Shown: one piece after another, positions 21,219 through 31,442 of the stretch | Numbering within the stretch: the first letter of the stretch is position 1 | Layout of the letters: each line of letters begins with the position of its first letter | DNA from: Sanghuangporus weigelae | Lineage: Eukaryota > Basidiomycota > Agaricomycetes > Hymenochaetales > Hymenochaetaceae | Length of the DNA: 64,000 nt | Assembly: GCA_033182465.1 (NCBI GenBank) | Contig: CP137326.1 | Location: 1,891,501 to 1,955,500 of the forward strand | Direction: 5' to 3' | The notes under the pieces: model-generated | The model's input: the letters and a program-made list of their open reading frames with translations, nothing else | Told to the model about the DNA's origin: nothing | Database searches by the model: none | Made by a program: the position numbers and the translations under genes

Positions 21219-22916
21219 ATGCATGCGTCAGTGCTCCGTCTTGCGGCAAAGATGCCTAATGTGCAGAAATCTATTTCTTGCATTCCCCGTCGATGCATTA
21301 CCAGGATGTGTGCGCCTGCCTTTAGAGATATGCAGTCGCTGCCCGTTCTACGAACTCAAGATGAAAATGGCAACCTCATTGTTCTATTCGACAGGTCTCC
21401 GGAAGTCAAAAAAGAAGAGATAAAATGTCTGGACTTCAAAGAAGAGCCATGCGGCTTTAGGGAAAAGCAGGGTTTTGGTTTTCTGCAGGTTCAGTTCGGA
21501 GATCGAATAGGGCCGGGTGGTCGGTATGAAGTGCTGAGAAAACTTGGCTGGGGCATGCAATCGAGTATATGGCTGGCCAAAGATACCGTGTATATCTTAC
21601 TTTCTTTAGATGTGACCGACCGAGATCCAGACTAACGCAGCTTTATGTAGGAAGGATCGATTTGTCGCAATCAAGGCACTAAACGGATACACCACAACGT
21701 TTGTCAAGAATGGGAAGATGCACGAATTAGAGATCTTACGGTGTCTCTCTTCTCAGGGAAAAGGAATGCGCGACACACACTGCCTTGTCTTACTTGATGA
21801 CTTTATAGAGCCCGGGAAGGGCAAAGGTGATGGTGAACACCTATGTACAGTCACTGATGCCTTGGGATCAAGTGTTTCTGGGTTTAGAAGGGCCATTGGG
21901 GGTCTTACGAAGCCGTTGACAAAAAAAATCCTCCGTGATACATTAAAAGGTCTGGAAAGTCTGCATAGTTTAGAAATCGTTCACACAGGTACGACTTGTG
22001 ATATTCCCTCCTTTCACTGGAAGCCTCAAAACTGAATCCCTTACCCATAGATCTGCATCCTTCGAATATCCTGGCGGATCTAGGATACGGACCTCATTCT
22101 TTCGATATAGGGGCATACTTAAATAGTAGCTCGCCTGAAAGACACCCCCCGGAACTTTCTTGGGGTGGTGAATACGTCCAAGTCGCAGTCTCTCAGCCTT
22201 TCCCAACCCCTCCTCCTGAGTCGTGGGAGTCTCTCTCCTTCATACTTGCGGATTTTGGTGCCTGTACGCGAGGTTTTATCCCCCCAATATATGAAGATAC
22301 TGACAAAGTCATAGCCCAGTTTCTGAACAAAAAGACACGAGATCACATTTCACCGATTGACCAACGGGCCCCAGAGACATTCCTCAGACTTCCTTGGGAC
22401 GAGAAAGTCGATATATGGTCTTTCGGGTGTTTAGTGAGTGTTTTCCATCTTGCAGCGAGATCGTGAAGCAAGAAGACGCTGAATTGTTTGCAGGTTTTCA
22501 GGTTTATAAACGATCAAAATCTCTTCAAAACTGACCTCCCTGGTCTTCCGCCGGATTTGGCCATGATGTACCAGATCCTTCTGCACACGGATGATCGGCT
22601 GCCGGCCGATACGATTCGTAGCAGCCCTCTGGCAATGAAATACCTCGATCCGGAGACAGGTCAGCATCTGCAGCTCTCTTCTTTGGTAGTCGTCGTAACT
22701 AACTTCACTGTGTCTATACAAGGATGGTTGACTGTCGACTTGCCCAGAGATCGCATAGACTTGTACGAGATAAATAAGGGGATCGGAGCTTTGAATAAGC
22801 CGTCAGATCTTGACGGGGGGACAGCTTTGATGAGGAAATGCCTTCGGTTAGATCCTAAGGACCGTGCATCGGCGAAGGAACTTCTTCAAGATCCTTGGCT
22901 TAACAGCGACACATAA
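21219..22916 (+). CDS. SRPK-like serine/threonine protein kinase (kinase 4)
   Basis: Six exons, 21219-21589, 21651-21988, 22051-22263, 22315-22433, 22494-22659 and 22723-22916, give 466 residues in frame. Exon phases are identical to kinase 3 throughout. Motifs: GRYEVLRKLGWGMQSSIW, VAIK lysine in FVAIKALNGY, catalytic loop HTDLHPSN (Asp kept, usual Lys replaced by His), DFG in LADFGASQFL, APE in RAPETFLRLPWDEKVDIW, C-terminal ALMRKCLRLDPKDRASA and LLQDPWLNSDT. The fourth intron copy (22264-22314) has no stop when read through, so an unspliced form with an extra 17 residues after DFG is possible. The Arg/Ser N-terminus (MHASVLRLAAKMPNVQKSIS) again looks like a targeting sequence. All catalytic Asp and Lys landmarks of the N-lobe and C-lobe are present, so activity is plausible. 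Confidence 0.85.
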
Positions 22917-23165
22917 TTGCAGGCCTATGAGCGCATCTTTCGTTTGCTATCAACACTAAATCACTGCTCTATCCTCATGTCGCTTTCGACTCGTCCTGCT
23001 ATGTCTTTTGAATTCTTTATTCAACGTGTTATCCGAGCTGCTACCTTACTGCTTTCATCCTTATCTTCGGTAATAACGTATATGTCACGTCGAATGAAGT
23101 CTTTCGTCAAATGTCAATGAAGTGCTTCAGAACACTAGACGGACTACGCTATATCAAAGGTTGGA
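22890..23165 (+). repeat. Kinase 3'-flank direct repeat, copy 1
   Basis: The last bases of kinase 4 and ~250 bp of its 3' flank are repeated at about 24420-24690, same orientation, beginning CTTCAAGATCCTTGGCT (CTTGCAAGATCCTTGGCT-like in copy 2). Matching blocks include TATCAACACTAAATCACTGC and GAAGTCTTTCGTCAAATGTC. This documents another local kinase duplication. Confidence 0.7.
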
Positions 23166-23306
23166 CTTGTTTGTTCATTCGTTTGTGGACTTCCAGAAGG
23201 AATACTAGACGAGTATATCTTGTAATGGCTCCTTAGCGTTTGTCCTCATCGGACATCATCGTGGCTGTGAGGTCCATCATAGCGCTAAGGTGTTCTGAAT
23301 AGACAA

Positions 23307-23507
23307 ATGTTGACGCAAAGACGCAACAAAAGAACTTGCAGGATACAAGAAAATGCTGCAGTTCCGGATCCGGCAGAGAACCCCGAGGGTGCTAATGCAC
23401 TGATAAAGAAATGCTTGCGTCTGGATCTGGAAAATCGCCCCTCAGCCATGCACCTGCTGCGAGATCTTTGGTGGCTGAATAACGAGTCGGAAAGACCCGT
23501 ACCATAG
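23307..23507 (+). pseudogene. Last-exon relic of a SRPK-like kinase
   Basis: An open stretch encodes only the C-terminal block of the family: NPEGANALIKKCLRLDLENR followed by PSAMHLLRDLWWLNNES. The closest match by eye is the last exon of kinase 1 (GANALIKKCMHLDHEDRPSA). No upstream kinase exons are adjacent. It is a fragment rather than a gene. Confidence 0.7.
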
Positions 23508-23925
23508 AATCTGATTCTTCCTCTTCTTTCTGAAGCGTGAAATGTTTGATCAATTTCGCTTACTAGTACTACATTACAGAAATGGTGAAACATAATGATG
23601 TAACTCTCCATCTTATGTCGACGTCTAATTGGTCGAATCCCCGCCCGATTCTGCTGTGAAGAGGATCTCGTTTATTTCAACACCACATACAGATCACATC
23701 TGTAACCCTTCAATATCGTTAGATCGTCTTGGATTGATCCTTTCTTGAGCCGACAGGCGAAACAAAAAATCCTGTACCTCTTCTATTTCCGCCGACCTAC
23801 AGCAAACAACAAGTTATTGCATGGGGCAAATTTCCAAATACGGCAGTGCTAGTCAAGCTGCGTGGTTCTTTTCTTTTTACTATGCCACGGGCCACGCTCA
23901 CAGCTGGTATAAACACCTGCCGATA

Positions 23926-24446
23926 ATGTACAGGCTCACAACGTATCGCTTATTGAACGCGTGCCTCCTTCGCAGACAATCCACATGTTCATTTCTTCGT
24001 CTTACACGCCCAATGTCTCTCCGCACTCCTAGTAGTAACTCCAACACGCAGGCTTTTCAATTGGTCCCCTCGTCCGGCATGCAATATATACCAAGTTCAG
24101 AAGGCGTGAACAAGGACGGACAAATCGTATTTTCGTATGATCCACCACGAGGAGTACTCCGATGGCTCGGCAAGTCCTTGATCCAGATACAGGTGAGCAT
24201 TTCCGAACATTATGAACCAAATCGCTCATGTATGGCCAATGTTTTGAAAAAGGCGGCCTAATAATAAATCCATCGTCGCAGCATGCGGACTTATACCAGA
24301 GATGCAAGGATAGTGGCAGTTTGTATTCAGCAGTGGACATGGAAGGCGCAGTGACGCTGATAAAGAAATGTCTTCATTTGAGTTCCGGAGACCGCGCTTC
24401 GGTGAGAGATTTATTGCAAGATCCTTGGCTCAACAGCGACACATAG
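23926..24446 (+). pseudogene. SRPK-like kinase copy with its catalytic core deleted
   Basis: The N-terminal part (MYRLTTYRLLNACLLRR, later GVNKDGQIVFSYDPPRG) resembles the start of kinases 1 and 3. It then jumps directly to the end of exon 5 (gctcggcaagtccttgatcc, equivalent to the KYLDPETG region) and, after an intron, to the last exon (AVTLIKKCLHLSSGDRASV, LLQDPWLNSDT). Glycine loop, catalytic loop, DFG and APE are all missing, and the two parts are in different frames. It is a pseudogene produced by one large internal deletion plus frame loss. The 3' flank matches that of kinase 4. Confidence 0.75.
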
Positions 24447-24690
24447 TCGCAGATCTTCAGGCGCATCTTCTATCCGGTATCAACACCAAATCACCACTCT
24501 GTCCTCGTATCGCTTTTTAGTTGTCGTACTATGTAAACCGCTTTCTTTAGTTAACGTGTCATCCGAGCTGTCATCTTACCATTTTCATCTCCATCTTCGT
24601 CAATAACATATTGTCAAGCTTATAAATGAAGAGTTTCGTCAAGTGTCAGCGACGCTTCGGAACACTGGACGATCTACGCTCTATCGAAGG
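24420..24690 (+). repeat. Kinase 3'-flank direct repeat, copy 2
   Basis: This matches 22890-23165 in the same orientation, with blocks such as TATCAACACCAAATCACCAC and GAGTTTCGTCAAGTGTCAGC. It follows the core-deleted kinase copy. Confidence 0.7.
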
Positions 24691-25037
24691 TTGAATTTTG
24701 TGTCTGCTCACTTGATTGTAGACTGCCATAAAGAGCAAGACAAAAATATCTTGTAATGTTTCGATTTGATTCTTTTGTCTTTCACTTTTGTCCCTGCAAG
24801 TGGCTGTGACGCCCATCATGAGTAGCATTCGACTTGGCAGCCGAAAGATCACCGAAAAAAGGTTAGCATAAATTTATTAATGTTATGTCCTTATCTATCA
24901 AACGACCTAGGAATTGACTGGAATTGACCGACTGGGCTGGCAAGGATTTCGAAGAAGATATCTTTGGCATCTATCAACCACGTTCCGATCGGGGGCTTTT
25001 GTTCGTGGTCAAGCGACCAGCATCATGATGGAGTGAT
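24691..25037. other. Intergenic between kinase array and LTR elements
   Basis: About 350 bp. No gene or repeat was recognised. Confidence 0.35.
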
Positions 25038-25177
25038 GTTGGAATCCAAATCGACGAAGTAGTCTTGATCTGGGAATATTCTTGGCATATGACCTAATCA
25101 TTTCGTGATGTTGGAATCCAAATCGACGAAGTAGTCTTGATCTGGGAATATTCTTGGCATATGACCTAATCATTTCA
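25038..25177 (+). repeat. 70 bp tandem duplication
   Basis: The unit GATGTTGGAATCCAAATCGA... is present twice (25038-25107 and 25108-25177) with a single visible difference near the end of each unit. It overlaps the start of an LTR-like remnant. Confidence 0.9.
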
Positions 25178-25466
25178 TGTTTCCACTTTGTCTCTGTTAC
25201 TCCTTGTGATGTATTTTATTCGTATTTGCACCTCACGTTTGCATCATCAAAGAAATGTAGAAAGCCTATAAATATATAGTTTATTCCCATGTATTTCTCT
25301 AGTTCCCGAATCAACTAGCTGCGTGCTCGAATACTTCGTTTGCTCCCTTGCTCACAGGTTATAAGCCTTGGCTTTCACTGTGCCTGAGATTCGCTCTGTC
25401 TAGTCAAGAAGAATTCAGATTTCAAAGATGACTACCAATCAGTATGCATACAATTTGCTTACCAGC
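25108..25466 (+). mobile_element. LTR-like retroelement remnant (probable Copia type)
   Basis: TGTTGGAATCC is a common start for Copia-type LTRs. It is followed by a TATA-like sequence near 25267 and an ATG-initiated short frame near 25429. Only this end is seen. It is an incomplete fossil abutting the next element. Confidence 0.4.
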
Positions 25467-25467
25467 T

Positions 25468-28400
25468 GTTAGGACTCGAACATTTTCCTTTTCTTTTATT
25501 GTATCATCATTCATTTTAGTATTTTTCTTTTTACATTACTCATCCGTTTTTACTAATCCCGTTTGCTCCGTCATGGCTTATTCATCTTTACTCATTCACC
25601 ATGACTAAATCTGTTCCTTCCGACTAAGACGCTCACTAATCGCTCCACTCCTTCATCATGTGACCCCCTAATAGAGTAGACCTTTTCCACATCCAAAGTA
25701 TATATAAGTAGCTAGATTGACTCCTTCGTTTCCTTGTCTTTCTATTCTACTTACCTTCACTACGACATAGGTATCTACTCTTGTACTCTAGTATTACTAA
25801 ATAATCTACTTACCTTCACTACGACATAGCTTGCGTCTAGCTCGGCAACTCGCATTTAGCCTGTTGTTTGTTGTTGTGTTGGCCGCCTCGAGATCGATGC
25901 CTGTTAGTCTCGCCGCCTAACACCAGCGCTGTACCGAAGCTCGAACCTTCGGGGGAAAATTGGGCCATCTTTTCATATCGTTTTGAAGACGCTATTCGTG
26001 TCAAACACGTCTGGGGCCATTTCGATGGCACTTCTATTCGTCCTGGGCCTGCAGCAGCGACTGCACCTTCAGGAACACAATTAGGGCCTCAGCAATGGCC
26101 ACCTATGGGGACTGGAAGCGCACTTGGCACAATGCAGCCCCCGGGCACTTCATCCTCGACCCCAGTTGTGCCTCAAGCTCATCGAGCAATGAGATCGCAA
26201 ACCCAAACAGCAACAGCAGCAGCAACAGCCGCTCCAGCTACTCAGACGCAACCCTAAGCGGCTGGAACTGTACCCCAAGCGGTGTCGGTCGGCATGGTGT
26301 CGTATCTGAAGGTGCTACAGATGTCCGTCCTACTAAGGGTGCTGAATGTATGAAGGAACCTCCAAAAATGGGATGCCGACGCTATCAGACTCTCAAAGAC
26401 CTACTACCCGGCAGGTGCCAGGAACCGTCGGAGACGTAATGGATGGGTCTAAGGATGCCGCTGGATAAAGGGAATAGAATAACAGGGCCGCCGCTCAAAA
26501 GGGAGGGATCACAAGAGGCTGCCGACGTGGTATAAACTCGGCCACAGGAAGGTATGAAGTGTATAAGATGAATATAAAGGATAAAATGGAGTGAGTGGCT
26601 GGAGAAGGCGCCGCTGGGTCGTCTGATAGGATGCCTGGGTCGTCGGATGGCCGCCGACGTCGAATAGAGGGGTGCCGGACTGAGGGGGAGGCCGCAGGAA
26701 TCCGCCGCAGTAGCGTAAATGCGATAGATGAAAGGAAAAGACCGTATAAGATCAATATATGGGATAAACTGGAGTGAAAGGCTGGAAAGGATGCCGAAGG
26801 GGAGTCTGATGAGAAGCCTGGGTCGCCGAAGGGTCGCCGACGTCGAATAGAGGGGCGCCGGATCACTGAACGTCAGAGCGGCAGAGGCGTACCGGAGGCG
26901 GCGAAGGCAAGTAGAATGTGGAGTCAAACAAGAGGAGATGTCAAGGATAGTATATAGTCAAGGGGGAGGCTCAGTACATGAGGGGAGACTCAGAGTGAGG
27001 GATATCTCGAACTCTGGCGCTCGGTCTGGTACATGCTCTTGGAATCCTTGCTAGGCTTGGAATCCTTGCTAGGCTTTTTAATCCTGTCGTCTACAAGCTA
27101 GTATAAGCTCTATATATACTCTACTGCTGTCGCCGACACATCCTACTGTCTGACAACATCTCCTGAGTCATCTGGGTCGCCAAGGGCCGCTGCCGGAGCG
27201 CCCAGGTGAAATCTGAGAGCGGCAACATGAGGGGGGCATCCAATCACATGAAATATTGAGTATCTGCAATAACACGGGCGCCGGCAGAGTTGGGCTTGGC
27301 AGCGCGAGTCGGTGGCTTGGCACGCCGATGTACCACATGCCTACCTTCCATACATGGTCTAATGGGGGCCGCCGCATCAGGGGGAAGTCGGGAAACATCG
27401 GAACCGATGATCGGAGGCTGATATCGCGTATATGAGACAAAGGGCGCATCAGCCGATGTCCCTGAGGTGTCCGATGCATCGGCGGCACTCAATACAGAGT
27501 GTGGGCGATCCATAGTGACTAATATGAGTGGCCGGAGCGGCAGTGCTGCGGGGGACTGCCAGACTGGTGGCAGATATGTCGTAATGAGGCATGTAAGCAC
27601 ATATGACAATATATAGCTCCCTAGACAATGGGGGACTGCTTGGTAAGCTGTAGGAGGCGTCGGCGAGGGTACCTGAGGATGTCTGAGTGTCCGCCGCATT
27701 GATCGGCGCCAAGGGGGGCCGACTCGGAGGCATCCAGAGTCGCCGCACGGCTGTACGTATGGTAAATCATAAGATCGGCGGCACGTAGTCACTGAGGGAT
27801 GTGTCCTATAGTGCCTGGTGCTGGGTAGGAGCTGTCGGCGGACCTGTCTAAGTGTCGGGGAGCCATCGGCGGATCGATTTGGGTCATAGGAGGGCGCCGC
27901 AGTACAGTACGTGTGCTGGAATCAATGGATACGTGCTCAAATGATGTCCCGAGTGCAATAGGAGTGTGCCCTCACACTCTCAGGTGTCGGCAGTGCTGGG
28001 ATATGGTATCTGCAGTAAGAGGGAGCCATAGTATGAGTGTACTGGCACAGGAGGAGCCAGTGCGCTACAGTGGCTGGAACTGTACCCCCAGCCCAGATAC
28101 CCTTGCCACCATCGGCTCCATCGACTCCTGTGCCTCCTACTGCAGAAGAAAAGAAGGCTCAGCAAGATTGGGATAATAATGAAGCTTTATCTCAGTACTT
28201 ACTTTCTCAGAGGATTCCCAATTCGACCTTGATGTGCGTTCGTCGATTCCCTACTGTTGCGCAATGATGAACCGCAATTGTCATTGAGTATACAGACAAG
28301 TCCATGTATGCTCAAATGTCCCTAAAGGCCGAATTCCTCGAATCAAAGTGCCCTAAAGGATCAAATGTCAAAAATTTCCTGTCAGATCTTCGTTCGAAAC

Positions 28401-29953
28401 GAGAGACACTCACCCAGTCTGGTGTAACTGTCTCAGATGATGATTTCCGCTCTACCATCATTTCTAGCTTGCCTGGACACCTAGCCAAATTTGCATCAGC
28501 GCAAATAACTTCAGCCGAACTTACTACGAGAAATGCCGCTGCAATGTTCAGTTTGCAGCTGCCCCCAGGTGCTCTTCAGGCCATGCGAACTGTTGATCCT
28601 AATGTTTTGATCTATATTGTTTCGGACGAATCTGAAAGGGAAGCTAAAGAATGCGAAAAGTGCGTTATGAATTGTGATCAGAAGCAGAACATGAACAGCA
28701 AAGTCAAAAACAAAGCACTTACTGTTCAAAGTCGTCCTTGAGATACTCGAACTTGCTATAATTGCAATCAAACTGGTCACATTGCAAAGTTCTGTCGCTC
28801 GCCTCGCAAGGACAGAAGAAATCAGAATGTTTCGAATCTTCGTAATGAAACGAAGAACTTACCAAAGGAGAAGGAATCGAATGAGATGCCTAAGAGCTCT
28901 GCCAATGCAGTTGTAGACTCGGATTCTGAAGATTGGGCTTGTTTGGCTCATGACGAAGGGCCAAACATGGCCATCGACTTACACAGGCACATTGAATGTG
29001 CGCCTGGCTTTGAAGATTGGCTGGAGGAGGAAGAAGATAGTTATGGAAAGAAGAAAGAGATTAGTGTGGTATATCAAACCGTTTTGAAAGTTTTAGACGA
29101 ACCTGATCCCCCAGTTGCAAAGGAGTGTCGTGTTATTCTCGATTCTAGTGCTACGAAGCATATCTCACCGTATAAAGAAGATTTTTTGGACCTTCATCCT
29201 ATTGATCCGAAACCTTTCGATACTCTGAGCAAACCGATCCACGCGATAGGAATCGGAACGCTCGCTGTAGATATGCCAAATGGAGATTCATCATCAAGAT
29301 TGAACATCGAAAATGTTCATTATGCACCTATGTCGCCATACACTTTATTGTCTCAAGGATCTTTCGATCAATCCGGATTTACTTATTCTGGAGGCTGTGG
29401 AACTTGCGTTCTTTACGACTCGAGTGGGCGGTGGGTTGCCACTCTCAATCTGTCAAAAAACGGTTTATATCGCTTCACACATAATCCAATCAGTCAAGAA
29501 TCCGATCATGCGATGGCTATACTTGAAAAACTCACCATGAAATCCCTCCACGCAAGATTAGGACACATTTCTCCTTCCACAGTGTCCCAAATGTTGAAAA
29601 ATGGTGCAGTAACTGGTCTTCAACTTGATGAAGCGGCTCCCTGGGCCAATACATGCGAATCATGCATCTATGGGAAAGCAACTTGAAAGGAAGTTTCGAA
29701 GGTTAGACATGGCGATCCAGTGAAGAAATTTGGTGAAGAAACTCACTCTGATCTTTGGGGACCATCTCCTATCCAATCTCTTGGAGGGAAACACTACTAT
29801 GTCACTTTTACGGATGACGCGACTCGGCACACCGTGATCCAAATCCTACAAACCAAAAATCAAGTACTTACTGCATACAAACAGTATGCAAAGTGGGCTG
29901 AAACCCAACATGGAGTGAAGCTGAAATCACACCATATTTTGTTGTCCATACTT
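25468..29953 (+). mobile_element. Ty1/Copia LTR retrotransposon, broken and incomplete
   Basis: Family and parts, in Copia order: a probable 5' LTR (about 25468-25850, starting TGTTAGGAC), a gag region (about 25868-26259 and 28073-28742), a CCHC zinc knuckle (28752-28800, CYNCNQTGHIAKFC), an aspartic protease region near 29130, a GAG-pre-integrase region (about 29530-29690, HARLGH and CESC), and the beginning of the integrase (about 29715-29930, HSDLWGP). No reverse transcriptase or RNase H region and no matching 3' LTR are seen. It is interrupted in gag by the 1.8 kb repeat at 26277-28071 and has several other breaks. It is an old, inactive copy, older than the repeat inserted in it. Confidence 0.85.
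26277..28071 (-). repeat. 1.8 kb dispersed repeat, copy 2, inserted in the Copia gag region
   Basis: This is the inverted copy of 1551-3407. It is flanked by a perfect 17 bp direct repeat, GGCTGGAACTGTACCCC, at 26260-26276 and 28072-28088, which defines both ends. A duplication this long is unlike those of typical DNA transposons (2-9 bp) or LTR elements (4-6 bp) and is within the range made by target-primed reverse transcription. No poly-A tail, reverse transcriptase or clear Pol III promoter is visible, so the class stays open. It carries fewer GATTCCAAGCCTAGCGAG-type units than copy 1, hence the shorter length. Confidence 0.85.
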
Positions 29954-31276
29954 TGTGACACTACCACTTGCCGACCACTGCTTTAGTCATCCGAGCGGAT
30001 ATCGGCACTCTGAGGCCTGGACCCAGACTCCTGAGGGGACCCTAGGCCTTTCCATCAACGTTTCACACTGTCAGGGACCATTCCGACCTGTTTTGAGGTA
30101 CCAAACGGTCGCATACCTTCACACTAGATGTTCCACGAGGTGTGCTCCATTGTTCGGACATTACCAAAGTGGCCTCCAAGGTTCGGACTCCTGATTGGAG
30201 TTCGCTGATTGGTGTATCCATTTGATCACTCTGTCCGGTTTGTTCGCCAACTTGAGTGCGCTGTTTGGAGGACCCTTCCTGGACAGTTTTCATGTCATTT
30301 CACAGTTTCTTGCAGTCCATCTGACCCTTATCACATCAGTTTCACACTCCTTGCTATGATTTCATCTTCTTTCACAGTTTTCTGTAGTCCACTAGACTTC
30401 TGTATCTTCGGTTTCATGCTCCTTGTTGTGATTTTATTGCGTTTCACCTCACGTCTTGTCACGATCCTCTCCCAGTCCCAGATCAGTTGTTTTGTACATG
30501 TTTTGGACCCACATAGTCTATAAAACCTGTCCAGATGTCGTAGTTTTCAGATAGTGAATACCAGAGATCTGTTCAGCGCACACATCTTTCGTTCCAAAGC
30601 CTCTCAGACTGTCCCGACCGACTTTGTCATTCATAGAAAGTCATAGCACCCACTTTGGGTGTCACGTCTTCTTTGGCTAGACTAGTCCGGATGTCCCAGG
30701 AGTGACTCAGATACTCTCAGCTTGTCTTCTTTCTTCGTTGACTCATCTCCAAGGTGATCAAGTCGCCGAAGTATTCACTCGGTTCACTGCAGCACGTCCG
30801 GATTGGTCTGCCTAGACAATCATTGAGTATCACATCTTTCCTATGTGTATTTGCTCCCCCCCCCCCCTTCTCCCCTTTTTAGATAGGTTCCCGTTGCTCG
30901 GTCACAGAAGTACGGACCTAGATGCTCACGCACATCTCACCCTTCCGACAGTTCACCCCGACCGTTCCAGCCAGAGATATTCCAACTGACCACGGTTCCC
31001 ACAGAGTAGGCCGGAGTCTTGGTCTATCTCAGGGGAGTCTTCCGGATCACCCTTCCTTGTTTGGTTACCCCAATTCATTCTCGCTTGCTCCCTATAGGAT
31101 CGAACACCCTAGCCTACTAGGATCGCACCTATAGACCTAGTCTAATCGTCCACCCACCCTATTGATTATACAGTGTGGTACAGCCAGATGTGGGTAGATA
31201 AGATCACCTCTGCACAACACACCACTGCTTAGGCAAAAGGATCGAACTGGTGTAACCCCAGGCCTACTCCCTAACA
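29954..31276. mobile_element. LTR-like insertion next to a FunK1 relic
   Basis: The sequence begins TGTGACAC and ends CCTACTCCCTAACA, that is TG...CA ends. Its last ~113 bp are the inverted complement of the first ~113 bp of the insertion at 31443. It has a TATAAAA-like sequence near 30521 and an internal imperfect tandem repeat of about 73 bp (30297-30440, TTTCACAGTTT...). A 13-base C run lies near 30857. No coding region is recognised. It looks like a solo LTR or LTR fragment. The left boundary is an inference. Confidence 0.5.
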
Positions 31277-31442
31277 CTTCGCCATTCTGCATATTGAGAA
31301 AGGCCAGATATCAAAATTGATTGGGAAGGACTCCATGTACAATGCCATAGTCATTGTAGTGCACCATCGAGTCATGAAGATTGATATCACTCTGAGGAAT
31401 TTGCCTGCTTATTATTAAATAGAACATGATGAGCTAGCTAAT
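31277..31442 (-). pseudogene. FunK1 kinase relic stranded between two insertions
   Basis: The minus strand resembles the FunK1 catalytic loop region: a frame with INLHDSMVHYNDYGIVHGVL matches ISLHNLMVRYNGPDKIHGVL of the intact gene at 33411-35992. Only about 166 bp remain, with LTR-like insertions directly on both sides. It is the downstream continuation of the relic at 32970-33125. Confidence 0.7.

Noticed and set aside
13398-24446. Secondary metabolite gene cluster containing heme oxygenase and kinases
   Set aside because: No polyketide synthase, peptide synthetase, terpene cyclase, P450 or transporter is present.
24980-25180. Possible CRISPR-like or regulatory repeat array
   Set aside because: It is only a two-unit 70 bp tandem duplication in a eukaryotic intergenic region next to LTR sequence.
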